Below are positions 1-6,457 of a stretch of DNA of 7,581 nucleotides, one piece after another; positions within the stretch are counted from its first letter, which is position 1; the number at the start of each line of letters is the position of its first letter. The notes under the pieces were generated by a model that ran no database searches, had not been told where the DNA came from, and worked only from the letters and a program-made list of their open reading frames with translations. The position numbers and the translations under genes are program-made. The stretch spans positions 1 to 7,581 of the forward strand of contig CABQOK010000059.1 in the NCBI GenBank assembly GCA_902465755.1, read 5' to 3'. Origin of the DNA: an uncultured Anaerococcus sp. (GTDB taxonomy: Bacteria; Bacillota; Clostridia; Tissierellales; Peptoniphilaceae).

Positions 1-1
1 T

Positions 2-469
2 GTAGATGAAGAGATTTTAGGCTCTGGAAATCTTTCTGGAATTGATTTTCAAAGAGAAATTGAGAAAAAGGCCTTCCTCCTCGGAGGAGAAAATAACAAG
101 GCACCAGCTCAAAGACTAGAAGACTTCTATAAAGATAGACCTACGACTGAGCTTGGATCAATTAAGCCTAGTATAATGACAGGATTTAAGCTAACTAACT
201 TAAATGAAATCTATCCAGCTAAGATTAATTACGCTATAAAAGAAGCGCTTGAAGTATTTGATAAGAGACTAAAGGGATTTAAGAATCCTGATGCAATCCT
301 AACAGGTGTTGAAACTAGGACATCTTCTCCAGTAAGGATCATAAGAGAAAATTATTCAACTAAATATAAGAATCTAAGACCAATCGGTGAAGGAGCAGGC
401 TATGCAGGAGGCATCGTCTCCTCTGCCCTTGATGGACTCAAATGTGCAATAGAAATCTTGGAAAACTAA
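2..469 (+). CDS. FAD-dependent dehydrogenase (COG2509 type), C-terminal part
   Basis: The reading frame is already open at the window edge, so only the last 155 residues are seen. The first in-frame ATG, at 176, is an internal methionine, because the residues before it fit the family without a break. Visible signatures are an APAQ motif (about residues 38-41), then LTGVETRTSSPVRI, then GEGAGYAGGIVSSA near the C-terminus. These are hallmarks of the COG2509 family of predicted NAD(P)/FAD-dependent oxidoreductases. The last motif belongs to the FAD-binding fold and is followed by a helix to the stop. The N-terminal dinucleotide-binding motif is off-window. The substrate of this widespread family is not firmly established, so I give no pathway. 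The gene is co-directional with dhaK, 89 bases downstream, and no strong terminator separates them, so read-through is possible. Confidence 0.9.
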   Translation, partial: VDEEILGSGNLSGIDFQREIEKKAFLLGGENNKAPAQRLEDFYKDRPTTELGSIKPSIMTGFKLTNLNEIYPAKINYAIKEALEVFDKRLKGFKNPDAILTGVETRTSSPVRIIRENYSTKYKNLRPIGEGAGYAGGIVSSALDGLKCAIEILEN

Positions 470-483
470 GCTCTCCTTATAAT
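458..483 (+). promoter_or_regulatory. possible promoter for the dha operon
   Basis: TATAAT, a perfect -10 hexamer, lies at 478-483, just after the stop codon of the upstream gene. The best -35-like match is TTGGAA at 458-463, but the spacing is only 14 bp, which is short for a housekeeping promoter. If used, transcription would start near 490 and leave a leader of about 70 bases before dhaK. This region is AT-rich, so a chance match is quite possible. Confidence 0.25.
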
Positions 484-490
484 TTTCAAA

Positions 491-502
491 ATTTATATAA
501 AT
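491..502. repeat. 12-bp perfect palindrome upstream of dhaK
   Basis: ATTTATATAAAT reads the same on both strands and sits between the candidate -10 box and the dhaK ribosome binding site. A dyad here could be a regulator's operator for the dihydroxyacetone kinase operon. It is made only of A and T in an AT-rich gap, so chance is a serious alternative. No dhaR- or dhaS-like regulator gene is present in the window. Confidence 0.3.
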
Positions 503-558
503 GGGTATATATCTTGTAAATAGATTTTTAGCTAGAGGTAAAACATAAGGAGAATATT

Positions 559-1536
559 ATGAAGAAAATCATCAACGACGTAGATTTGATAATTGATCAA
601 ATGATTGATGGCTTAGTAAAAGCTAATGACAAGATTCTTGAAAGACTTGACGATAGTACAGTTGTCGCAAGAAAAGGACCAGCGAAAGAAGGCAAGGTCG
701 GAATAATCTCTGGTGGAGGAAGCGGCCACGAGCCAGCCCACGCAGGCTATGTCGGAGAAGGCATGCTCGATTGTGCTATATGCGGTAGCATCTTCACCTC
801 CCCTACCCCAGATCAAATTTTAAAGGCAATAGAGAAAGCTGATAGTGGAAGCGGCGTATTTATGGTAATCAAAAACTACCAAGGCGATGTAATGAACTTT
901 GAAATCGCCCAAGAAATGGCAGAAATGCAAGATATCAAAGTCGATTCTATAATTGTAAGAGATGATATAGCTATAGAAAACTATGAGGATAGACGTGGAG
1001 TAGCGGGAACTATTTTCGTCCACAAGGTTCTTGGAGCTATGGCTGAAGAAGGAAAGAGCCTTGAAGAGATTAAAGAAAAGGCAGAAGACATCGTTCAAAA
1101 TATAAAAACTATAGGTCTTGCCACAAAACCTTGTACCAATCCAAATGACGGCAAGGAAAGCTTTAGCCTAGAAGAAGACGAAATCGAAATGGGTATTGGA
1201 ATCCACGGAGAAGAAGGTATCAAGAAAGAAAAAATCCAAAGTGCTGACACCATGGCCAAGGAAATGGTAGACAGACTACTTAAGGAAATCCCAGAAGGCA
1301 AGAAAGAATACGCCCTAATGGTGAATGGTATGGGCCAAACTACAGAAATGGAACTATATCTAGTAAATAATTTCGTTACTGATTATCTAAAGGAAAATTC
1401 TATAGAAATCAAGAGAACTTATGTTGGAAACTTCATGACAAGTATGGACATGGCAGGATTCTCACTCACACTTTTTGCAGTAGATGATCAAATTGTTAAG
1501 TACCTCGATAGAGAAGTTAAGATAGGAAGAAGATAA
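559..1536 (+). CDS. dhaK: PTS-dependent dihydroxyacetone kinase, substrate-binding subunit DhaK
   Basis: DhaK holds dihydroxyacetone as a covalent hemiaminal on a histidine, and DhaL then phosphorylates it to dihydroxyacetone phosphate in the cytoplasm. The 325-residue length is usual for a stand-alone DhaK. Visible features are GGGSGHEP (residues 52-59, with the active-site His57), KNYQGD (105-110) with the catalytic aspartate, and GIGIHGE (212-218), where His216 is the expected covalent attachment residue. The protein ends near KIGRR without the ATP-binding DhaL domain that is fused on in ATP-dependent kinases. The start is ATG 559, with AAGGAGA at 547-553 five bases upstream. The gene is first of three in an overlapping dhaKLM operon, and its stop TAA shares one base with the dhaL ATG. 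All key residues are present, so I expect a functional subunit. Confidence 0.97.
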   Translation: MKKIINDVDLIIDQMIDGLVKANDKILERLDDSTVVARKGPAKEGKVGIISGGGSGHEPAHAGYVGEGMLDCAICGSIFTSPTPDQILKAIEKADSGSGVFMVIKNYQGDVMNFEIAQEMAEMQDIKVDSIIVRDDIAIENYEDRRGVAGTIFVHKVLGAMAEEGKSLEEIKEKAEDIVQNIKTIGLATKPCTNPNDGKESFSLEEDEIEMGIGIHGEEGIKKEKIQSADTMAKEMVDRLLKEIPEGKKEYALMVNGMGQTTEMELYLVNNFVTDYLKENSIEIKRTYVGNFMTSMDMAGFSLTLFAVDDQIVKYLDREVKIGRR

Positions 1537-2135
1537 TGAATATAGATAAGTTAAAAGTTTTATTTACAGAAATTTCAGATGAAATAATAGCAAATGAAGA
1601 ATACCTAACCGATTTAGATAGGAGCATAGGAGATGCGGACCATGGCTACAATATGGCCAAGGGATTTAAGGCTATAAAGGCTGATCTAGATAAGGAATAT
1701 TCAAGCCTCAAGGATTTTTTCAATAAGATTGCTATGAACCTCTTATCTAAGGTAGGAGGAGCGAGTGGTCCCCTCTACGGATCGTTTTTCATGAGCTTTG
1801 CCAAAGCACTTGACGGAAAGGAAGATTTGACTAGAGATGAACTAAACCAGGCCTTCGACGAAGGTGTTGCTGCTGTCAAAAAAAGAGGAAAGGCCCAAGT
1901 TGGTGATAAGACTATGGTTGATGTCCTAGAACCAGTTGCTAAGGCCCTTAAGGAAGATAAAAATCTTGATGAAGTCGTAAAAATTGCTGAAGAGAAAATG
2001 AACTACACCAAAGAAATCAAGGCCCTTAAGGGTAGGGCCTCCTACGTTGGAGAAAGATCTATCGGCCACATCGATCCAGGTGCCTATAGCTCCTATCTAA
2101 TAATCAAAAAAGCCTTCGGAGGATGTGATGATTAA
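1536..2135 (+). CDS. dhaL: dihydroxyacetone kinase, ADP-binding subunit DhaL
   Basis: DhaL carries a tightly bound ADP. DhaM phosphorylates it to ATP, and DhaL passes the phosphate to the dihydroxyacetone held on DhaK. The 199-residue length is normal for the helical DhaL barrel. The magnesium-binding aspartates lie in DRSIGDADHG (Asp28, Asp33, Asp35). The nucleotide lid region carries GGASGPLYG (74-82), then GDKTMVD (123-129), and the conserved GRASYVGERSIGHIDPGA block covers about 166-183. The start ATG overlaps the last base of the dhaK stop (TAATG), with AGGAAG at 1524-1529 as ribosome binding site. This implies translational coupling and fixed stoichiometry with DhaK. The last codons overlap the start of dhaM. 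No damage is visible. Confidence 0.97.
   Translation: MNIDKLKVLFTEISDEIIANEEYLTDLDRSIGDADHGYNMAKGFKAIKADLDKEYSSLKDFFNKIAMNLLSKVGGASGPLYGSFFMSFAKALDGKEDLTRDELNQAFDEGVAAVKKRGKAQVGDKTMVDVLEPVAKALKEDKNLDEVVKIAEEKMNYTKEIKALKGRASYVGERSIGHIDPGAYSSYLIIKKAFGGCDD
2118..2123 (+). promoter_or_regulatory. ribosome binding site that sets the dhaM start
   Basis: GGAGGA lies inside the end of dhaL. Two adjacent start codons follow, GTG at 2125 and ATG at 2128. The spacing is 1 base to the GTG and 4 bases to the ATG, so the ATG is the better start. With it, DhaM begins MINILIASH and its phosphorylated histidine is residue 9, as in the known family members. Confidence 0.7.
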
Positions 2136-2514
2136 TATATTAATAGCAAGCCACAGCAAGGACTTGGCCAAGGGTCTAACTGATATCATAGGGCAAATGA
2201 CAACGGACTTAAGGATCGAGTATTCTGGTGGTGATGATGAAGGAAATCTAGGGTCAAACTTCGAAGAGATCTTCGCTAAGATGAACGAACTTGCCCCAGA
2301 AGGTCTTGTAGTTTTCTTCGACATGGGATCATCTATGATGAATGTCGAAACAGCTTATTCTATGCTTGACGAAGACTTGCAAGAGAAAGTCCTAATTGCC
2401 GGAAGTCCCCTAGTAGAATCAGCTCTAGAAATTAGTCTATCTATTAATGAAAAAACCAGTCTAGATGATATAAAAGAGAAAATATCTTCCTATAAATTTA
2501 ATAAATTGGATTGA
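2128..2514 (+). CDS. dhaM: PTS-dependent dihydroxyacetone kinase, phosphotransferase subunit DhaM (single EIIA domain)
   Basis: DhaM accepts phosphate on a histidine and uses it to regenerate ATP from the ADP bound to DhaL. With the ATG start the protein has 128 residues, which is just one mannose-type EIIA domain. His9, in IASHSKDLA, is the phosphorylated residue. The FFDMGSSMMNVE segment matches the conserved D-x-GS-x-x-MN-x-E motif of this fold. The larger DhaM of E. coli adds HPr-like and enzyme I-like domains; here these are absent, so the phosphate must come from the cell's general HPr and enzyme I, encoded elsewhere. The gene overlaps dhaL by 8 bases and uses a ribosome binding site within it. 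An intrinsic terminator follows about 38 bases after the stop. The product is cytoplasmic, with no signal peptide. Confidence 0.95.
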   Translation: MINILIASHSKDLAKGLTDIIGQMTTDLRIEYSGGDDEGNLGSNFEEIFAKMNELAPEGLVVFFDMGSSMMNVETAYSMLDEDLQEKVLIAGSPLVESALEISLSINEKTSLDDIKEKISSYKFNKLD

Positions 2515-2538
2515 TAATTAAGAATAAAGAAGGATAAT
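2511..2538 (+). promoter_or_regulatory. candidate promoter upstream of the terminator and the helicase
   Basis: TTGATA (2511-2516) and GATAAT (2533-2538) each match the housekeeping consensus at five of six positions, with 16 bp between them. Transcription would start near 2545, only about eight bases before the terminator hairpin at 2553, and would run on into the helicase gene. No comparable promoter is visible in the 28 bases between the hairpin T-run and the helicase ATG. Confidence 0.4.
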
Positions 2539-2552
2539 ATAAATAGTATTTG

Positions 2553-2580
2553 GCAGTTGTCTGATGACGACTGCTTTTTT
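2553..2580 (+). terminator. intrinsic terminator after dhaM
   Basis: A 9-bp stem (GCAGTTGTC with GACGACTGC, one G-U pair) closes a TGAT loop and is followed at once by six T, then GTTT. This is a textbook rho-independent terminator for the dhaKLM operon. It lies 28 bases before the ATG of the helicase, so it may also act as a leader element for that gene. Confidence 0.9.
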
Positions 2581-2608
2581 GTTTGTAATATATAGAAAAG
2601 GATAATAA

Positions 2609-4219
2609 ATGAAATTTAATGAATTAAATATAGGAAATGAAATTTTAAGGGCAATTGATGATTTAGGCTACGAAAAGCCAAGTCCCATCCAAGAAGAGTC
2701 TATCCCCCATCTTTTGGAAAGGAATGATCTAATAGGAAAATCTCAAACAGGAAGTGGGAAAACTGCGGCCTTCGCTATACCAGCTATAGAAAAAATAGAG
2801 GCGAACGGATTAACCCAAGCCCTCATCCTCTGTCCAACAAGAGAACTTTCAATCCAAGTATCAAAAGAAATCGAAAAGCTTTGTAAATACAAGAAAGAAA
2901 TCAAAATCCTTCCTGTCTATGGAGGAAGCCACATAGTAAGGCAAATCAAAAGCTTAAAAAAGGGAGTAGAAATTGTAGTTGGCACTCCTGGAAGACTGAT
3001 GGATCTTATGAGAAGGAAGGTCTTAAAGCTCGACCAACTTAAAACAGTAGTCTTGGATGAGGCTGACGAAATGTTTGATATGGGCTTTAGGGATGATATG
3101 AAATTCATCCTTGATAGGACAAATCGCGATAGACAGACTTGTTTCTTTTCAGCTACTATGGGGCCTGAAATCCAAGAATTTTCTAAGCTTTATCAAACTA
3201 ATCCCTACGAAGTCAAAATAAAATCTAAAGAAGTAACTGTCGATAGGATCGACCAATATTATATTAAGCTTAAAGAATCTATGAAAGAAGAAGCCTTGAT
3301 GCGACTTCTAGAAATTCATAAGCCGAATCTTGCTATCGTATTTTGTAATACCAAAAGGAAAGTCGATAGGCTTGTAGAAAGCCTCACAAATAAAAACTAC
3401 CTAGTAGACGGACTTCACGGAGATCTCAAACAAAGTAGTCGTGACCAAGTTATGAAGAAGTTTAGGAATAAGACCATCCAAATCCTTGTTGCAACTGATA
3501 TAGCTGCTCGTGGTCTTGATGTGGATGATGTAGATATTGTCTTTAACTATGACCTGCCACAACTTGACGAATACTATGTCCACAGGATTGGAAGAACAGC
3601 AAGAGCTGGCAAAAGCGGCCTAAGCTTTTCCCTAATCTCAGGTCGTGATAATAATAGGCTAAGGCAAATTAAAAACTATACCAAGGCCAATATAAAACAG
3701 ATGCCTGTCCCAACCCTTGTCCAAATGGACAGGCAAAGCGACCTCCGTCTTATAGAAGAGATTTCATCGAAGCTCGATAATAAGGAAAAGCTTGATAGGG
3801 AAAAAGATATACTAATAAGACTTATGGAAAAGGGTCACGATCCTTTTATGATCTGCCAGGTCCTACTTAAAGATAAGTTAGATATTAATAATCATCACGA
3901 AAAGCTTGAAGGAATTGACCTTAACCCGAAGAAGAAATCTAAGAGTAAGTCAAAAAATAAAACTAAAAAGAAATACGATAAAGAAATGACGACACTTTTT
4001 ATGAACAGGGGTAAGATTGATAATTTCACCAAGGATAAGATAATAAAGGCCCTAGCAAGGATGGCCAAAGTCCCAAAAGATAAGATAGGTCAAATTAGAA
4101 TCCAGAAATCCTATAGCTTTATAGATTTAGAAAAGTCCGAAGCTTATAGGGCTATTAGATCTATTAACAATAAGAAAATATCTGGCAAAAAAGTTAAAAT
4201 AGAAGAATCAAATAAATAG
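2609..4219 (+). CDS. DEAD-box ATP-dependent RNA helicase with DbpA-type RNA-binding domain
   Basis: This cytoplasmic enzyme unwinds short RNA duplexes using ATP, most likely in ribosome assembly or RNA turnover. All core motifs are present in order: Q motif (PSPIQ, 24-28), motif I SQTGSGKT (45-52), Ia PTREL (76-80), Ib TPGR (126-129), II DEAD (150-153), III SAT (181-183), V ATDIAARGLDV (295-305) and VI HRIGRTARAG (325-334). A helical stretch follows, then a lysine/serine linker (about 441-455). A compact domain at about 460-533 (TTLFMNRGKIDNFTKDKI onward) matches the DbpA-type RNA-binding fold. In DbpA/YxiN proteins that domain anchors the helicase to 23S rRNA, but DeaD/CshA-type helicases carry related domains, so I leave the symbol blank. 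The start is ATG 2609, with AAAAGGA at 2596-2602. The core appears intact. Confidence 0.96.
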   Translation: MKFNELNIGNEILRAIDDLGYEKPSPIQEESIPHLLERNDLIGKSQTGSGKTAAFAIPAIEKIEANGLTQALILCPTRELSIQVSKEIEKLCKYKKEIKILPVYGGSHIVRQIKSLKKGVEIVVGTPGRLMDLMRRKVLKLDQLKTVVLDEADEMFDMGFRDDMKFILDRTNRDRQTCFFSATMGPEIQEFSKLYQTNPYEVKIKSKEVTVDRIDQYYIKLKESMKEEALMRLLEIHKPNLAIVFCNTKRKVDRLVESLTNKNYLVDGLHGDLKQSSRDQVMKKFRNKTIQILVATDIAARGLDVDDVDIVFNYDLPQLDEYYVHRIGRTARAGKSGLSFSLISGRDNNRLRQIKNYTKANIKQMPVPTLVQMDRQSDLRLIEEISSKLDNKEKLDREKDILIRLMEKGHDPFMICQVLLKDKLDINNHHEKLEGIDLNPKKKSKSKSKNKTKKKYDKEMTTLFMNRGKIDNFTKDKIIKALARMAKVPKDKIGQIRIQKSYSFIDLEKSEAYRAIRSINNKKISGKKVKIEESNK

Positions 4220-4228
4220 TTAATTTAA

Positions 4229-4318
4229 AAATCGTTCCATAGCTTAGAAGAAGTCTCCAACAGGTAGAGGGCTTAGAAGTCCCCCCGTAAGAGTCAAATT
4301 CTAAGAATGGAACGATTT
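4229..4318. terminator. long hairpin between convergent genes; shared terminator or unassigned structured RNA
   Basis: AAATCGTTCCAT (4229-4240) pairs perfectly with ATGGAACGATTT (4307-4318). After a small internal loop, CTTAGAA (4243-4249) pairs with TTCTAAG (4299-4305). The position, 9 bases after the helicase stop and 20 bases beyond the glutaredoxin stop on the other strand, fits a bidirectional terminator. Read on the minus strand, the stem is followed by TTTTTAAATT; on the plus strand, by the weaker ATTTATTTAT. The 49-base top (4250-4298), with a run of six C (4281-4286), is much larger than a terminator needs, so another role such as a small RNA or a short mobile palindrome is open. I recognise no known RNA family. 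Confidence 0.65.
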
Positions 4319-4338
4319 ATTTATAAGATTAAATTCTT

Positions 4339-4650
4339 TTACTTATTTTCTTCTCTCTTAGCCTTATTTTCTTTGGCTTTTTCTAGGAAATTTTCCTTAG
4401 CATAGGCTATGATATCATCTGATTCATACATGGCCTTGCCATCCATTACCATACAAGGAACTTGGACCTTGCCGCCTACTTCATATAATTTATCTTGATT
4501 TTCATATCCTGAAACAACATCTTCTATGTTATATGAAGGAAATTTTATTATATCATTTTCCTTGAAATAATTAAGAACCTTTAGGCAAAATGGACAATCT
4601 GGTTTGAAGAATAGTTCAAAATCCCATTCTCTTTTAATTTCTTTTCTCAT
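4339..4650 (-). CDS. glutaredoxin-like thiol-disulfide oxidoreductase
   Basis: This 103-residue protein of thioredoxin fold should reduce disulfides or mixed disulfides in the cytoplasm. The N-terminal strand (FELFFK) leads into the active site CPFC (Cys19 and Cys22). The expected cis-proline is in VQVPC (Pro65), and the ESDDI segment (76-80) matches the helix-start motif that contacts glutathione in glutaredoxins. A second cysteine, Cys66, follows the cis-proline. The C-terminal 15 residues are a charged, lysine-rich tail. Start ATG 4650 has AAAGGA (4661-4656) five bases upstream. The gene lies 64 bases downstream of the hydrogenase subunit on the same strand with no clear terminator between, so it may be co-transcribed. 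Many anaerobic Firmicutes lack glutathione, so the real reductant is unknown. A membrane role is not supported. Confidence 0.88.
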   Translation of the reverse strand: MRKEIKREWDFELFFKPDCPFCLKVLNYFKENDIIKFPSYNIEDVVSGYENQDKLYEVGGKVQVPCMVMDGKAMYESDDIIAYAKENFLEKAKENKAKREENK

Positions 4651-4664
4651 AATAATCCTTTCTT

Positions 4665-4683
4665 CTACATAAACTCTTTCCTT
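4665..4683 (-). promoter_or_regulatory. start-stop mini-ORF in the glutaredoxin leader
   Basis: On the minus strand AAGGAAAG (4683-4676) lies five bases before ATG-TAG (4670-4665), a start codon followed directly by a stop. This has the spacing of a true ribosome binding site and sits 15 bases before the glutaredoxin ATG. It could hold a ribosome near the gene start, or be a chance match in purine-rich sequence. Confidence 0.25.
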
Positions 4684-4714
4684 ACATTTCTACCCCAATA
4701 ATACTTGTATAATC

Positions 4715-6446
4715 TTATAATTTTGGAGATGCCTTATATGAAGTGTGAAGTAACTTATGGGCTTTCTCTGAGCCAGGCTCTTTTAAGTATTCATCATAGA
4801 GGTCTTTAATATAAGGGTTCTCATAAGATTTTCTAAGCTTTTTGGATTCATCCAATTTGTATAGACCTTCCGATCTTTTCTTTAAGATAGAAATATCTCC
4901 ATGATGATAAGGTTGACCTCCGCCACCTATACAACCTCCTGGGCAAGCCATTACCTCAATAGCGTCGAGGGATATTTCTTTATTCTTTAACTTTTCTAGA
5001 AGTCTTCTCGTATTTCCCAGACCATTGGCAACAGCTATTTTAATTTCTCTTCCCTCTATATCAACTGTAGCGTATTTTATTCCGTCAAGACCTCTTAGAT
5101 CATAAAACTCAACTTTTTCTAGGTCTTTTTCTGTAATTATATTATAGGCCGTACGTACTGTAGCTTCGATTACGCCTCCACTTGTACCAAATATGTCACC
5201 AGCTCCCGTAGACTCTCCCATAGGATTATCGAAATCACTGTCTTCTAAAGAAGTAAAGTCAATTCCAACTTCCTTAATCATCTCTGCTAACTCCCTTGTC
5301 GTAATCACTGTATCGACATCTGAGTAGCCCTCATTTTCTAGCTCATCTCTTTTAGCTTCATATTTCTTAGAAATGCAAGGCATAACAGATACGACGACTA
5401 TATCTTCTGGATTTCTCCCTTCTTTTTCAGCATAGTAGGACTTAGCAATTGCTCCAAACATCTCATGAGGTGACTTACATGTAGAAGGTATATCGATCAT
5501 ATCAGAAAACTGTTGTTCCATGAAGTTGACCCAACCTGGACAACAAGATGTAAGAATCGGAAGCTCTCCATCTCCCTTTAGTCTATCTACAAACTCGTTT
5601 GCTTCTTCCATTATTGTAAGGTCTGCTGCAAAATTCGTATCAAATACCCTATCAAATCCTAGCCTTCTTAAGGCTGTTACGATTTTGCCTTCGACATTGG
5701 TACCTACTTCAATACCGAACATCTCTCCTAGGGCAACCCTAACTGCTGGTGCAACTTGAACTATTACGTGTTTGTCAGATGATAATGCCCTCCAGACTTC
5801 TGGTATATTTGACTTTTCTGTAAGAGCTCCTGTCGGACACACTGATAGACATTGGCCAGAAGGTACAAGTCGTCTCAAACATGGACCTATTAAAGGTTGA
5901 TCCAACATGGGTGTAGAATCCCCTTCCAACTTCTGCAAGCGCTCCAACAGTTTGGACCTCGTTACACATAGTCTCGCATCTCCTACAAAGGATACACTTG
6001 TTTGGATCTCTGATTAGTGAATATGAATTATCATCAATCGGTAGAGTCCTCATCTCTCCCCTATATCTTATCTCTCTGATATTTAAATCATGGGCGAGCT
6101 CTTGGAGAGTACAGTCTAGGTTTTTGGCACATTTCAGGCAATCTGATGGATGATCTGATAAGAGTAGCTCAACAATAGCTCTTCTAGCCCTGATTACCCT
6201 TTGACTATCCGTTCTTATATTCATCCCTTCTTTAACAAAAGTAGCACATGAAGGAATTAATTTATTCTTGTCTACATCTTCTACTAAACATACCCTGCAG
6301 GAAGCAAGCTTATTTACAAACTTAATATCGTGAAGATCCATATGACATAAGGTTGGAATTTTGATATTTAATTTACCCGCCGCCTCTAAGATTGTAGATC
6401 CTTCTTTAACTTCTACTTCTCTATTATTTATCTTTAACTTAAGCAT
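4715..6446 (-). pseudogene. hydA: [FeFe] hydrogenase catalytic subunit HydA, broken by a frameshift
   Basis: The family makes or consumes H2 at the H-cluster. Restoring two lost bases gives a 577-residue protein. In order it has a [2Fe-2S] domain (Cys34, Cys50, Cys53, Cys67), a His-Cys [4Fe-4S] site (His99, Cys103, Cys106, Cys112), two ferredoxin-type clusters (first Cys151, 154, 157, 161), and the H-cluster domain with TSCCPGW, MPCISKKYE and MACPGGCIGGG. In restored numbering the H-cluster cysteines are 303, 358, 502 and 506. The frame breaks after residue 196 at 5858-5857; from there the original frame runs on for 27 foreign residues to a stop at 5775. The downstream half stays open to 4715 with all H-cluster motifs intact. 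The only start-like codon opening that frame, TTG 5947, lies in wrong-frame sequence with no good ribosome binding site. It is therefore a recent break or a sequence error, since nothing else has decayed. It sits in the hydrogenase operon after hydB. Confidence 0.9.
5855..5861 (-). other. frameshift point in hydA (two bases missing)
   Basis: On the minus strand the sequence reads TTC-TGGCCAATGT. The conserved family motif CTFCGQC requires TTC-TGy-GGC-CAA-TGT, so two bases are missing between the T at 5858 and the GGC at 5857-5855. Loss of one TG unit from an original TGTGG would give exactly this. The lost codon is Cys197, a ligand of the second ferredoxin-type [4Fe-4S] cluster (with Cys194, Cys200 and Cys204). 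Confidence 0.9.
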
Positions 6447-6450
6447 ACAA

Positions 6451-6457
6451 ACCTCCT
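6451..6457 (-). promoter_or_regulatory. ribosome binding site of hydA overlapping the hydB stop
   Basis: AGGAGGT on the minus strand (6457-6451) lies four bases before the hydA ATG at 6446. It overlaps the hydB TAG stop (6458-6456). The overlap suggests that ribosomes finishing hydB help start hydA, and it confirms that the two genes form one operon. Confidence 0.8.

Noticed and set aside
176..178. ATG 176 as the start of a small 97-residue gene
   Set aside because: The frame is open from base 2, and its upstream residues belong to the same FAD-dependent dehydrogenase.
2553..2574. CTGATGA, as in the core of a hammerhead ribozyme
   Set aside because: The motif falls in the loop and stem of a clear terminator, and the required GAAA segment and third stem are absent.
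2956..2962. AAAAAAG slippery heptamer in the correct frame inside the helicase gene
   Set aside because: The helicase frame is complete through all motifs, no obvious stimulatory structure follows, and such runs are common in lysine-rich, low-GC genes.
4229..4318. Remnant of an IS200/IS605 end or its guide RNA, suggested by the AGAAGTCCCC-like text and hairpin
   Set aside because: No TnpA or TnpB fragment is present in the window, and the resemblance is too short to support a call.
4701..4710. ATACTTGTAT as a terminator between hydA and the glutaredoxin gene
   Set aside because: The arms are only four bases with a two-base loop and no T-run, too weak to stop transcription.
5775..5947. Two overlapping hydrogenase genes, one for the Fe-S domains and one for the H-cluster domain
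   Set aside because: The overlap region of each frame is foreign to the family, the split falls inside a conserved cysteine motif, and TTG 5947 has no good ribosome binding site.
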